DNA from: Agrostemma githago
Taxonomy: Eukaryota; Streptophyta; Magnoliopsida; Caryophyllales; Caryophyllaceae
Length of the DNA: 64,000 bases
Reading direction: 5' to 3'
Assembly: GCA_958450325.1 (NCBI GenBank)
Contig: OY288251.1
Location: 14,464,001-14,528,000 of the forward strand
Below, piece after piece: positions 11,377 through 24,177 of the stretch; positions within the stretch are counted from its first letter, which is position 1, and the number at the start of each line of letters is the position of its first letter. The position numbers and the translations under genes were made by a program. Under the pieces are notes generated by a model. That model worked only from the letters and a program-made list of their open reading frames with translations. It searched no databases and was not told the origin of the DNA.

Positions 11377-14300
11377 CTGACTGAGGCTTGGACAAGGCAA
11401 AAGTCACAGTAACTACCAGGCCAATCGAGGATTACGACCTGACAGCCTTCCGGTCGGGTCATTTATAGTCCATTAGACTTGCGTGAAGAGCTCACCAGCC
11501 ATAAGAAAAGGGTCATACCTGTCCTAATGATGATAGCTCCGTGGGGAGTCAAACTTGCCTTTGAAGTCCTAGGTGTAGTCGTATGCTGACACATCAGTTC
11601 TTAGATGTAGCATTCCAGGAGAAACACCGACTCACACTGGGGAGTAAAGTAGCTGTGTGGGAACTTGCTTCTGAAGTCTTGGGTGTACCCGTATGCCGAC
11701 ACATCACATCTTGGATGTAGCATTCCAGGAGAAACACCGCCTTTGATGTTCCGTTGGGAAGCACCAGCTGGTGCCTGAAATGTTAGATACATAGGCAAAA
11801 ATAGCAGGCATAGTAGATAGCAAGATAGCATATAGGAAATGCAGTTAGCATCTATAGACTAGCTTGCGCCGGGGAAAATGATTTTTTGCTTCATTTTGAA
11901 ATCGAAGTCCTGAAAGCAACTCACGTGCTAGGAGATAGGTTTTCAAAATTGAAAAGGGGTAGAAAAGAAATTTGCAGTTTAAATAGACCAAAATTTGACC
12001 TTCTCGAAAAATATTTTCTCAAATGGCTAAGTTTTTGCAAATTTCAAAGGTTTTGAAGAGAGAGACATACCAACAGACTCAACTCTGGACGCGACAAAAT
12101 GAGTTGACAGACTCAACTTGGACTCTCGAAGGGGTTGGACTATGACTCGGTAGGGGGTGGGCCACCTAAGACAACAGGACTCTTAAGTTGTGCTATTCCG
12201 TAACCTAGGCGAGTGGCAAGACAGTCAAACTTCAAAATAGGACAAATCTGTTATACAGGGGTTGCGGTAGTCTGTAATGAGACTGTTTTTTGCATGACAA
12301 GGCTTAGCAGTGGCAATGTTGTAGACTAGTACTCTTTTGAATTTTTCGTTTTGGGGTACATTCCCAAAGTGGGTGTTGCTTCAAATCCTGACGGATTCTC
12401 GTCCTCGACTGAGCCGAGTACTAGGACACGCTATAGAAAGGTGGCTAGTTTTTGAAATTTTTTGAATTATGTGAGTGGATGGAGAACTTCTATCTAATAG
12501 AAACCCCCGGGACGATAAAGCTAGCTATTGAGAACACGACAGTGTCGTGACCGGGATGATGGTGCTTTTTGAATTTATGTCAATGTGGGTGGTTGCACCT
12601 TTGTTGAAAGGCTGCCTACGTATTCACGTGTAGTGAAATCAAACCAAGCCGTAGTTCAGTGGATTGAAAGATATGTTATGGTGCCTAGTTTATTAGGGCT
12701 TTGTGTGTAACTAGCCATAGCGATGTTGTAGGCTAGGTGTATTCTCAATGATGTCTTGATCAAAGGGCTAGAATGGTTAGGATGTTGATCCTGTGACTGT
12801 GAGCATTCTCCGGGGTAGCCCCCAGAGGTGGTGTGAACTATTTGGGCACGTTCTATGCCGACCGCAAGTTGAGTCCCGTGTTTGGGGCTGGTAACTGGTT
12901 TGGATGTTTTTGGAAATGTGGAGCTAGGTCGTAAGTGGCTTTGAAGATTCGAAATCTGGAGCTCGATTTTTTGGAGCTAAGGCTTCAAGGGTAAGATATT
13001 GCAATGTGGTAGGAAATGGGGAAGTCGAGTAAAAATGACTCGAACTTCGATCGGGCAGGTTTGATAATGCGGGATATGATTTCCATGTCTGGCCCTAATG
13101 GATAGGGTGTGTCCTATGGAGCTTGAATCCTCAAAATTTCGGGCAATCTCTTAGCCTAGGTCTCGGGAAGTTCTTGAGGGTTGTAATGTGGGAAGGCTTA
13201 AATGTGGTGTTAGCTTACCAGCCTGATTATCTCTCCCCTATTGGATGATATGGGCATTGATAATGTTTTTGAATTGACTGTACCCCGGTCAAAGGACTTT
13301 CACTTGGGTTGACCGTTGACCATGGTCATGGGTTTTTGAAATTTTTTTTTTTGGTTGACCTCTTAGCCTCGGTCATGGGATTCTTCATTTGAGTTGACCG
13401 CGCCCCGGTCAAGGGATTGACTGTATCTGGTCGGGGGATGTTGATCATGGCCAGCTCTTTTGTTTTGGCCTTTTGCTTTTTCCTTGGACTTTTGATTTTT
13501 TTTTGTCCAACTCTTTTTTCACGGTAATCCCCTCCTATGGTGCTATGGGTGGATTTGGAGTTGGGCCTATCAATTGGATTAGGCCTTTGGAGATAAACCT
13601 TTGTAAGGTGTAAGCATAGTTTGTGTTTGTGTGAGTGCAACTCGCGGTGGAGTACTCTACGGTAAACATGGTGGTTTGGATCTTGGTATTGTCCTCATAA
13701 TCTCGAGCAAACTTGGTGGGAGCATTGTCCCAAGTTGGGCATTTTTGGCATCAAGTCTATAGAGCCACGATGCTTCTTTTTCTTTTAGTCAGCCTAACCC
13801 CTAAGGTAAGGACTGGTTAAACTTATTAGAGGGGTGTTTATTGTGGGAAATGGGCTCGCCTCCCGTCTTGAACCCAAACTAGGAGACTACCTAGATTTGT
13901 CATAGGATTCGATACCGCTCCTGCTAAGGGTAGTTATGTGGCTTTCTATACCAGACATGGAATAGGTAAAGGAAAACACGGGTCTCAGTTCCTTGCAGTC
14001 ATTGTAGATGTGCCTATAATAGTCACGTGCATGTGCTCACAGTGTAGAATGGTGTTCATCATGTTCTCGGAAACACATAAGGAAATCATTTAGTAGAGAT
14101 AGAATATTGAAAGCTGATTCTATTGAATTTTGAAAAGAGGACAGAATGCAAATGACTCTGACTCTGATTTGGAAATGAGGATGTAGGGTATCCTAGACTC
14201 GGACTCAGACTTAGACTCGAATCAAATCAGGACTTCCAAATGCTCGATTGGTTTTTTTTTTGGTAAGGTCCTTGATTAGAGAGAACGACAAGTGCCACGA

Positions 14301-15128
14301 CTCGCCTAAACTCGGTTTTGCGCAAATGCAAGAGAGGGAGTCAAGCTAGACACAACCCGGGGTGATGGGATGACAAAGACTCTCGGATCGAGATACTCGA
14401 ACGTTGACCTAGACAAGGTAGCGACCCTGGCTTGGACTCGACGATGAGACTCGGGCCGCACGAGGGTGAGTCCGAAAATGGGGCGACTGTGTTTGACCGC
14501 GCCGCGTGCTTGGACCAACCGTGGTGACCTAACCCTAGGTGACTCGAGCACTCGCAGCATAGGTACTACTCGAAGAAGGCATCATAAGGACGCCGGTGTA
14601 TGATGAACGTAAGGTACCCCTTAAGGTGACTGTGGTCGAATGCTCGAGTGGAGGACAGCCCTCAAGTGAGACTAAAGACTCTAATAGAACTCAGATGGTG
14701 CGGCATCCGAATGACTCAAAAATGACACACGTGAGACACCACGTGTAGGTCATGACCCTTAGAGCAACCATGATTGATCGCTGTGCTGAAGGGTAGCCCC
14801 CGAGTGAGACCGAGGACTCTAATAGGACTCAGTTGGTGTGACATCTAAGTGATTCAAAAGTGGGGTACGTGAGATAACACGTGTAAGACATGACCCTTAG
14901 AGCAACCGTGATTGACCGCTTTGCTGAAGGGTAGCCCCCGAGTGGGATTTTAGATTTTGTTAAGACTCGAGTATCGGACGAGTGACCCTTAGACGTAAGA
15001 ATCACGAACCTATTGCTACATAGTTATGCCTTGTAAAAGGTTGACTCAGCCTCGAGGAAAGGTAGACGGGATAAGGGAAGAAACTTGCGATGTAAGATCG
15101 GTAGAGTTTCGACACTAGAGACCCTTGA
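11377..15128 (-). other. Element B interior, non-coding
   Basis: This is degenerate interior sequence. The left part matches the 3' untranslated block of element A, and a segment near 12600-12660 matches the conserved spacer between antisense ORF and pol in A. Apart from the gag relic at 13540-13640, no coding region survives. The several 60-100 codon frames here carry no recognisable domain. Confidence 0.6.
13540..13640 (-). pseudogene. gag relic of element B
   Basis: The plus-strand text TTGGGCCTATCAATTGGATT and what follows aligns with 32437-32500 inside element A's gag (the part just before the zinc-binding region). It is a short surviving patch of gag in an otherwise non-coding interior. 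Confidence 0.55.
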
Positions 15129-18100
15129 TGTAATCCCCTAAAAAATCTAACGCGATACAGTGGCGGAAACACTGTAGAGTCGGGATTAAAACACACTGTA
15201 ACTATGTCATAGTAAAATTAAAATGGTAAAGTCAAACAATAGGCCTTAAATAAAATGGCCAAAATTTAAAACAATCCACAAAAGGGGTTTGAACAATCCA
15301 TAGGACATAATTATAAAAATAAATAAGCAGGATCCACACTGCTCGCTAGCCCACACCCGGAACACGTATACCTGCCATGTTAAAACATAACAGCCACAAT
15401 CAGTGGGGTGCAACGCCAACGTTCTCCCAGCCGTATAACAGGATTTTAAAACTGTAATTACTATTATAGAAAAATAGTAAAAAGGAAAACAGTAAAACAT
15501 CATATTAAAATAAGCTTTAGCGTAAAACAAAATAATCAAAAGGGTTTCCGAAGAAACATAAAAATATTTGCCAACCTGCAAACCAATTTATATTGATAAT
15601 AAATAAAATAATCAAAATGGCGTTATGGATATTCGATCAGTGTGCACAAGGCTAGACTTTTACTAGGATAATACTGGAAACTAGCTTCGAGAACTGTAGA
15701 CTTAACTCATAACAGAATCCAGTCTCTAACTAGGCAACTCAACTATAACAGGACTACGTGCAGCGAGGTCCTGGTTTAAGTAGTATACACCCCTCCTGGA
15801 TACCAAATGTATCCAGTTCAACTGACGGCGACTAACACGATGCGATATCTAGCTTAAGGGCACAACGCACACTCTCCTGGGCGAAACTACGCCCAGTTCA
15901 ACGACCAAATGTGCCCCAAATGGGCACACCGACTTTATAGCTGATGGCAAAAACGTACACCCCAGATTATTACTCTAACCCCACACTTGACTTTATTCCA
16001 TAACTCCAAAAAAAGCCATTATCAATATTCAAAAATAAATATAAACAATAGGAGAACAAAAGAAAAAGAAATCACTTTCCAAAAGAGGAAACTTTCTATT
16101 TTAGGAAACTTTTATTTTTAGAAACTTTACCAAAATAGCATCATATCAAAATAGCAAAAATATTAGGTTATACTAACATCACATTTTTAGTAAACGATAT
16201 AGATTTATAAAACTAATACTTTCGGCCTTAACGATATTAATTACCAAAGTGAACATTTAATTTTATGAAATTATTAAAATATCGTATAAGCGTTATAAAA
16301 TGATTAAAAAATGTCTTAAACATTTTAATATTACTAATTAGGGTGTTTTCAAAAGTTAAAAAGCTAAAATTCCCTAATTATTATTAGTTTCGACAATAAA
16401 ATTATAAATAGGATTTTACGGCAAACACTAAATTAAATATTTGAACGTCTTTATTTAATTAAACCAACAAATATATTTAGAGTATGTTAAGGGATGATTT
16501 AACTCTTAAAGTTTCAGATTTAAATATTTTCAAAATTGCTGGAAAAATAATTCTTTTAGGTAAGACGAAGCATTTTAACGATAAATCACAATTTGTCCGA
16601 AAATCATTACTTATTAATTAAAGACTTTAATAAATAGTACAAAAATTACGTAAAATAGTTAAAATATATTTATGGACATTCTGTCCAGAAAAGAAAATTT
16701 TCCAGAATTCTAAAACTCGGTTTTTAAAGCGTTTCCTCGTTAATCGTCCAATCTCGGCAATAACGATTAATAAAAATAGTAATTACAAAACGATTTAAGT
16801 ATTAATATCCAAAAATTATTATTAAACCTAAAAATCATGATTTTCCAGAATCTACCATTTTTCCAGTTTTCCAAAAATTCCAGATTTAATAAATCCCGTC
16901 AAAACCGTCTTTAAAACCCGTTTTCACAATTAACGATTCCATTAATAAAACTTATCGTTCCTAACATTTTATTAAGGCACTAAAAATCATAAAATTACAT
17001 TTTAATATGAAATCATCAGAATCATAGTTTTTTCCAGATTTAAACCAAAGACCAGAAATCGAGAATTTAAACAACAAACACGGTTTTAACGATAAACGAT
17101 GATTTAAAGTGATTAATTAATTCATCCACTTAAAAATTCCGAAAAATTATGAAAACATTCAGAAAATTCTATTTCACCAGAAAGTTTCACCACGTCAAAA
17201 ATCAGATTAAAATAAAATGTTTAAGTACTAGAATTAAAAATCGGCTTTTAATCGTTTTTGTCCGTAAACGGTAATAATTCAATAATTGATAACTAAAATA
17301 TCAGAAAAATATTAAATTATTAAAAATCATCAAAAACAACATTTTTACAGAATATAAACATATATTACATGTTTAGGCCGAATATTATGATTTTACAAAT
17401 TAATATAACAATTTAATCGTTAATCTCGTAAAAGCGATAAAAATACCGAATCATACAAATTTTCAACTTTTAAAATTTTTCCAGATTTTATGACGTACAT
17501 ATATTGCCAAAATAAAACATAAAAATATATACATGCAAATACACAATTAAAATCATGAAATACCGAGTAACATCGACGTTACCTCTAACCCAAATTCGAG
17601 TCGATTATAAATTCGTCGGCTTCGGAATCATTCAAAAATCCTTCAACACAAGAAAAGCATGGTAGAAAAATACCATGAGAAAACTAATAAAAACAAGGTA
17701 AATAACGATCGGAAATAACATCGATTATTACCTTAACGAAGGGAAAAGAAAATCGATAATTTAGAAGATGAAAATAAGACGATCAAAGCTTGATTATGGA
17801 TGAAAATGGCTGCTGAAAATGGGCAGGAACACCAGCCAAAAAGAGGGAGAAAGAAGAGGTTTTTGTTAAAATAAAATTGATGTAAAAATGAATAAGAAAA
17901 ATATGAAAGGATGGTGGATGAATGAAGCATTAAAATTGATAAAAACAATGTGAATGTAGTCTTAAAATTTCAGCCAAAATGAATGTGATGGTAGCATGAA
18001 AGGTTTGTAATTTAAGCATGTAAATCAATTAAAGAGAAAAATATCTTTTTACTTAAAGTTTAAACATAAAGTGTTATGTAAATAAAAGTTGTAATCAAAT

Positions 18101-18594
18101 ATTTTACTACATGGTGTCACGGTCCAAAAAGGTCTCTTTTTAGTTGTAGGTTGATAAAAATAAGGATCATAAAATTATTAAAAGCATTTCAAAGCAATTC
18201 GAGTAAACCGCGCGTTCGAAAATAATTATTTACGAAACTTCGTAATAAAATCATTAAAGGCTAAATTTTCGTAAATAAAATATTTCTTAGTTGAAAATAT
18301 TATATAAATATATCTAGACATTTTTAGGAAAAGGAATAGCTTAAATCAGAGTTTAAAAACGTTAATTTGTAGAGAAGTAGAATTCCTCGCAGAAAAATAA
18401 TTAGTTTACGAAGAAAATCAAATAAATAGATTTAAAAGAATTAAAATCTTTCAAAATAAAAACAAATACCATTAGACTCAAAAATGAAAATAGAGCTTGG
18501 AATAATGATGAAACATAAGGCCGAAATGTGACAGAGTTATGACGAAATCATAACGGAAATGATAAAAATGCTAAAAAAAATAGCGGGTGTTACA
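15129..18594 (-). mobile_element. Solo LTR, 3.47 kb
   Basis: An AT-rich block begins TGTAATCCC and ends GGGTGTTACA (TG...CA, imperfect inverted ends). It interrupts a stretch of element B that is continuous in A's leader. The 5-bp flanks are CTTGA and TTTGA, a near-perfect target duplication with one mismatch. There is no internal domain, PBS or ORF of note, so it is a solo LTR from an otherwise unseen Ty3-gypsy-like family. The strand is inferred from the TGTAACACCC start, typical of such LTRs. Confidence 0.65.
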
Positions 18595-19863
18595 TTTGAC
18601 TTGACTTGAATAAAGATAGACCCTGTGATTAGGGTAGACTCTTAAGTTAAAGGACTCCTGAATTAGGATGACTCGACTAACGGATTGAAAGATGGGCGAA
18701 ATTCCCTTAGGAAAGGTCATGAGGACCGTCCTGCTAGAGAGCAAGATCGCGTGGGACTTTCTAGTTAGGAATCGAGTGTATGGACGAACTTTCCATTTAC
18801 GAGTGTATGACTTGTGTTGGTCGGTTATGCCTTTAGAAAAAGGCGGACTAGGATGGGGAAGAAACCCGTGATGTAGGATCGACGGAGTTTCGACGCTAAA
18901 GACCTTTGACATATCATGAAAAGACCCGACACACGGATAACGGTAGGTCCTATAATAAGGAAGGTTTTGAAAAATGATTGAATTTTGAAAATTGAGAGGA
19001 CGGTCCTGAAATTGGCAGTGAGCCAATAGGACCCGGCATTTTCAAATGTTAGAATGGTTGCGAGTACATTCGCATTTTGAAAAATTGGGAGACGGTCTTG
19101 TCTTTTGGAATTGGCAACATGCCGACATGACCGAGCTTTTTGAAAAGTTGAATATTTGGAATTTTGAAAATTTGAATATCGAAAATAAATTTTCGAAAAT
19201 TTGAAAAATCAAAAACGGGATCCCGAAGACTTGAAAATCAGAATGGAATCTCGAAGATTTGAAAGTCGAAATGGGATTATGAATTTTGAAAATCGAAATG
19301 GAATTTTGAAAATTCGAAGATCGAATGGTGGATCGGAAATTCGAATTTTGAAAAGGACAGCATGGCGGCTAGAAAATAGGCTACTTTTGAGTCAAACCAT
19401 CAGTCTAAATTTCGGCAGCATTTCGAGTTTTGAAAATTGGATACTTTTGACAAGATACATTTTTTTTAAATGACGGTTTTTGAAAAAGATGACACGGAAA
19501 CAAAGTAGCATGTAGTCATGCAAGCAATATGACGACACCATGTATGCTTTACGCTATGTCTCGGTCGGTCAAAATCGGGTCTATACCAACAAAGACGGCT
19601 TTCTCGTAAATCAGGACGGACTTCCTAAGCCGAATTGGTCTTAGAACATGCCGCGAAACCCATACGAGTTCGGCCATAGAAGTTTTTAGCGCACCCATTT
19701 AGGAATGCACCGCGGTATAGTGGGATGTCGGTCACAAGTAACCGGACCGGGAAAAATTTGGGTTATGCATGAATCATTAAACTAATGCGCGTACACTATT
19801 AATCGAATGACTTCTTTTCGAGTCTTACCCTATGAACCCCGATGACTAGTGGTACATCGGGTA
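18595..19863 (-). other. Element B leader (5' untranslated region)
   Basis: This aligns in patches with 33650-34456 of element A (for example GGAGTTTCGACGCTA, and the block before the PBS). It contains many GAAAATTTGAAAAT-like runs. No supported ORF. It is the transcribed leader between PBS and the lost gag start. Confidence 0.6.
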
Positions 19864-19881
19864 TCCCCAGCGGAGTCGCCA
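19864..19881 (-). other. Primer binding site, element B
   Basis: On the minus strand TGGCGACTCCGCTGGGGA starts three bases after the LTR end, the position of a tRNA primer site. It differs by one base from the PBS of element A. It resembles the tRNA-Arg-type PBS I recall for Tat/Ogre elements, but the tRNA identity is not checked. Confidence 0.7.
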
Positions 19882-19884
19882 AAT

Positions 19885-21580
19885 TGTGGACATGACATAG
19901 GTCCACCCCGACGCGGCCACGCACGGGTTTGGGTTGGCGAATGAATCTTGTGGTAAGATTGATCTCGGGTCGAAATTTAAATCGAAGTTGGAGTCGCCAC
20001 CGAATTTTATGGGAATTCGGACCCGTTCGAACTCACTCTACACCTAGGCGTTTCGTGTACAAAACGCGTCCCGCTTTTGGTGCTAGAGCTTATGAGTTCG
20101 TCCCGTTGCATTACGATACCGACGCCGAGTGATCGGATATCGTGCATCGAATGACTCTCGTATGCCAACGGTTTCGGACATCCGGAAACCATGGTTCTGA
20201 GTAAGGGGTGAGGGTACGTGTTGGGAAGCCCACGAAGGACACCCAACCCCGCCCGCTCTTAGCGGCCTCTACTAATATACCATTCGATTTTTGTGTACGC
20301 GCGTTAGTTTGACGATGAAATGTTATGCAAACGACATTTTGACTAAACATGTGAATTACGTGTGAACTACGTCATTTAATGCATCTAAATTATCGTCGGA
20401 GTTGTTTAGCATGCGATGTTATTTAAGACAATAAATGGCAAACATCGAAATAGAAAACTCGTAAGTAAATTACAAATTACACGGGCGGAATACAACCCGG
20501 AATTCACAATACAACAAGCGATAAAATAATAATCGGGATAGAAAACGGTAAACATTAACCACAAACGGGCCCGTAAATAGAAAATGTAAGCTAAACCGTA
20601 ATTTGAATAGATGGACGAACTTCGATTAAATACACATTATATTGTGCATTAAACGGAGGACGGAGACTTTAATACGTATTCACGTATGGGACCGAAGCGT
20701 GGTGCTAGCTCGACCCCGGGTCTTGATGCCTTGTCCCGACTTATCATTTTGAAAGATTGGTGTCTAGACTAGTCATGCGTCGGATACAACTAAGGAGTCA
20801 TCGACACAAAATTAGCCGTGTAAGACATTAGTCAAAGTCGTAAAGGTGACTAGAATATAATGTGGTGCATGGTTTTTGAAAATGTAGGCACGTGACTGAC
20901 TTTACATGTGTCGATCGAAGTCGTAAAATATTTGACGAGGCTATATGACGCTTAGGAGCTCACGTCCTAGTACAAAAAGGGACACTCGATCGAGTCATGG
21001 TCAGGACTCGATCGAGTGACCTTGTCACGGGCCTTCTGCCTCGTTTTTGGAGTGTTACTCGATCGAGTGTGCTATGGCACTCAATCGAGTGCCTCTTGTT
21101 TGAGCTGCTGCTCAGTTTCGTAAAAGGTGGCCATTACGAGTTTTATTTCATTTAAAACCGATTGTCGACCGAGTCGAATATAAATATGGCATAATTCATA
21201 TTCGACTCGGTTTTCGATACCCGTAACATTTTTTATGATTACGAGACCGGCATCGGGATTTTAGAAAAGAGTGTGATAAAATCGTTTTGAATCGGATTAG
21301 GACGAAATTAATTCTCTCCGCGTTACGACATCTATTATAATCCTTACGGATTATGTGATGCTCGGTTTAGCGTCAACGGGTTTCGTACCAATCTTGAAAA
21401 TGGTATCGGACGTGTTCAACTACGTACTACCACGATCACGTTACGCCCTTAAGTGCTTAGGGCGGTGCTCCTCGAAAGGGTGCCACCACTGTTGCGACTT
21501 GTAAAGGGATTAAACGGACTTGGAGTGGTAGTCGTAGTTAAACGCGTTCAATCCGAAAATGGTTTTTATTTAATTTTATA
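19885..21580 (-). mobile_element. 5' LTR of element B, truncated at a TA tract
   Basis: It starts TGTGGACATGACATAGG exactly like element A's LTR, then diverges while keeping the same order of blocks. These include the CCCAACCCCGCCC block, the palindromes, and the GTCAACGGGTTTCGTACC block. It stops in a TA-rich tract at ~21575-21590, where element A begins, so its far end is lost or displaced by A and the MULE. Confidence 0.75.
20984..21090. repeat. Two palindrome pairs in element B 5' LTR
   Basis: ACTCGATCGAGT-type 12-mers start at 20984, 21006, 21057 and 21079 (the last has one mismatch, ACTCAATCGAGT). Spacing within pairs is 22 bp, and pair to pair is 73 bp. Confidence 0.95.
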
Positions 21581-22386
21581 TATATATATATGTGGACATG
21601 ACATAGGTCCACCCCGACGCGGCCACGCGCGGGTTTGGGTAGGCGAATGAATCTCCATATGAAACGGATCGAATTGAAATTTAGGTCTATGTGGAGTCGC
21701 CACCGAATTTTGTGGTTATTCGGAACCATTCGAGCCCACTCTATGTCGTAGTGGTCCGTATACAAAATACGGCCCATTTCCGATGTCAGAGTTTATTGGG
21801 CTCGTCCCTTTGCATTTGATACCAATACCGACATTATCGGATATTGTGTATTGAATGACTCTCGTGTGCCAACGGTTTCGGGCATCCGGAAACCGAGGTT
21901 CTGAGTAAGGGGTGAGGGTACGTGTTGGGAAGCCCACAAAGGACACCCAACCCCGCCCGCACATTAGCGGCCTCTACTAAGAATTCGAGTGACTTACAAT
22001 ACGCGCGCTAGTTAAACGGGAAAATGCTATGCAAAGAGTATTTTCCCTAAACATGTGAATTGAATCGAAACGGGTTTCTAAGTCAAGTTTAATGCAACTA
22101 AAATTAACGTCAAAGTTGTATTTTAGCATGCGGGTTCATTTAGTACAATAAACGAACAAGAATTAAATTGACAAGAGAAACAAACAAACGGTTAGTAACG
22201 GTAAATCGATATTAACGGTTTGTGCAAATAATGAATTGAATTGAAAAGATGCAAATGTGAGGATGCATGATTTGAAAAGATAGTATACACGTGATTAATT
22301 ATGCACGTGTTGACCTAAGTCGTAAAATACTATCGAGTTTGAGAAATAGGGTAATGTACGACTCGTGTTTGAGTCGTTATGAGGGC

Positions 22387-22719
22387 ACTCGATCGAGTGG
22401 TCGATAGACTCGATCGAGTAGGCCCTGAAAAGAGGTTCCTGTTTCGTGTTATGGGCCGTACTCGGCCGAGTTATTGACCAACTCGGTCGAGTACGTGGCC
22501 ACTCGACCGAGTCACTGTGAGACTCGACCGAGTGAGTACTTGAAAAGTATTCTGTCCAGATCTGGTGGCCCTACTCGACCGAGTTATTGACCAACTCGAC
22601 CGAGTAGGTCTCCACTCGATCGAGTCACTGGAAGACTCGACCGAGTAGAGGTCCTGCAGACCATTCTGTCTCGATTTTATGATGTCACTCGATCGAGTGA
22701 CGTAGGCACTCGACCGAGT
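22387..22719. repeat. Phased array of 12 palindromes in the LTR
   Basis: ACTCGRYCGAGT 12-mers start at 22387, 22408, 22460, 22481, 22501, 22522, 22573, 22594, 22614, 22635, 22687 and 22708. Gaps are 21, 52, 21, 20, 21, 51, 21, 20, 21, 52 and 21 bp, all close to whole multiples of one helical turn. Linkers resemble each other (CTGAAAAGAG, CCTGTTTCG, CATTCTGTC), so this is a degenerate ~73-bp tandem repeat. An identical array sits at 35274-35606 in the other LTR. Confidence 0.95.
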
Positions 22720-23672
22720 GGCACCTGTACGTAACCAGAAAACGCTTGCAATTGATTTGAATCGTTTAAAGTAGCCGAGACAATATAAATATTCCTCCGT
22801 GTTTGTAGTGTTATAATTGGACAACATCTACGTTAACATCAACGGAAAATTGAACCGGCTAAATTATTTGATTTGATTTATTAGACTCGACGTCCAATTA
22901 CGGAATTGGCATCGGGTCTAACATATCGATACTTTGCTTAAAATACAGAAAAGGACTTGATTCCCTCGACTTTTCCGACATCGAAATAAATCCCTAAGGA
23001 TTGTGATGTCGGATCCGTGTCAATGGGTTTCGACCCATATTGAAATACGGTGCTTATTTTTTGAGAAATCGATGCGAATAATAACGATGATACAAACGAT
23101 ATGAAAATTATTGTTGAAGTTGACCTATCTCAATGATCAAGTAACCGGGATATCGGAACGAGCGACCGTCAACGCTGTGTGCAGTACATTTGTATATTCG
23201 TGTTTCCTCATTCCGATATCACTTATACTCGACACAAATTGATAGGTATTTTAATGTTTTGATAGTAGTATTATTGATATTAACGATGCGATAATAACGA
23301 AACACAATAAAAAACGACCCATGTGAAAAAGACGACACGACGCATGAAGGACGAAGAGAAGAAAAGAAACGGGGTTTTGACACCCTCAACCTACATGTTC
23401 TTGTCTCGGATTAAGGCTCGTAAACGTGGCTACAACACGGGAGTCTTCGAGGTGGATGAAGGTTAAGTTGTGGTGGCTCGGGTTGAATTCCTAAAACTAG
23501 GTTTAGGGTTTGCTAATGTCGATTTTTCCTAGGGTTTAGCTAGGGTTTGTAGAGGGTGTAGTGTAGAATTGCTCTATGATGTGTTAGGGTTTCGATAATT
23601 GTGTAAAAGTTGTTGAAGAGGGGTTCATGGGGGTTCCTTTTATAGGAAAAGCTAGGGCTTCGGATTAGGGTT

Positions 23673-23776
23673 ACTCGACCGAGTAGGTGGCTGACTCGGT
23701 CGAGTAGGCTTGTGCGTCAGCCGTCGGGCCTGAATAAGGGCCCACTCGATCGAGTGGATGAGGCACTCGATCGAGT
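23673..23776. repeat. Two palindrome pairs next to the LTR TATA box
   Basis: 12-mers start at 23673, 23694, 23744 and 23765 (21, 50, 21 bp). On the minus strand they lie about 30-130 bp upstream of TATAAAAGG. A copy is at 36560-36663 in the 5' LTR. Confidence 0.93.
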
Positions 23777-24164
23777 GGCCCAGCTGGGTCGCGCGGGTCA
23801 CTTGCTTGGACCTTGACCGTGGGTATTTGAGGGGTTTGAGTTTGAATTGGGCTTTTGATGTTTGAGGGGTTGTTGGGTGTGTCTCGGAAACGACTTTGAC
23901 CGGGATTGACCCAGTCGTGACGAGTCGGTTTTAATTCCGGTGTCGGTTTTGGCCCAAATTAGTCTTGTTTGACTCGAAACGGCCTGCTGGGCCTGGATTC
24001 GAGGTTGTTTTTGTGAGATTTGTACTCCGTAAGTGCGTTAGCCAACGATTAATGGATTTGAGCCCGTATCCGAACGCATAGAAGCATGTTAGCGTCCGAT
24101 CATCATCGGGTGTTTTTTGGGAAACTGCCATAGACACCTGGCAGTCAAAATGCGGGTGTCTACA

Positions 24165-24177
24165 GAGCCCCCACTCT
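24165..24177 (-). other. Polypurine tract, element A
   Basis: Minus-strand AGAGTGGGGGCTC abuts the TG of the 3' LTR, as expected for the plus-strand primer of reverse transcription. The same block follows element B's LTR. Confidence 0.75.

Larger units (their letters stand above)
21591..24164 (-). mobile_element. 3' LTR of element A
   Basis: TG...CA ends, 2574 bp, nearly identical to 34478-37051. It contains a TATAAAAGG box on the minus strand at about 23636-23644 and arrays of palindrome pairs at 22387-22719 and 23673-23776. Confidence 0.95.

Noticed and set aside
15246..15581. 111-codon frame in the solo LTR
   Set aside because: AT-rich sequence with biased composition, inside an LTR, and no recognisable family.
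22387..22719. CRISPR-like array
   Set aside because: Regular repeats, but this is a plant retrotransposon LTR. The repeats are 12-bp palindromes with conserved linkers, not unique spacers, and there are no cas genes.
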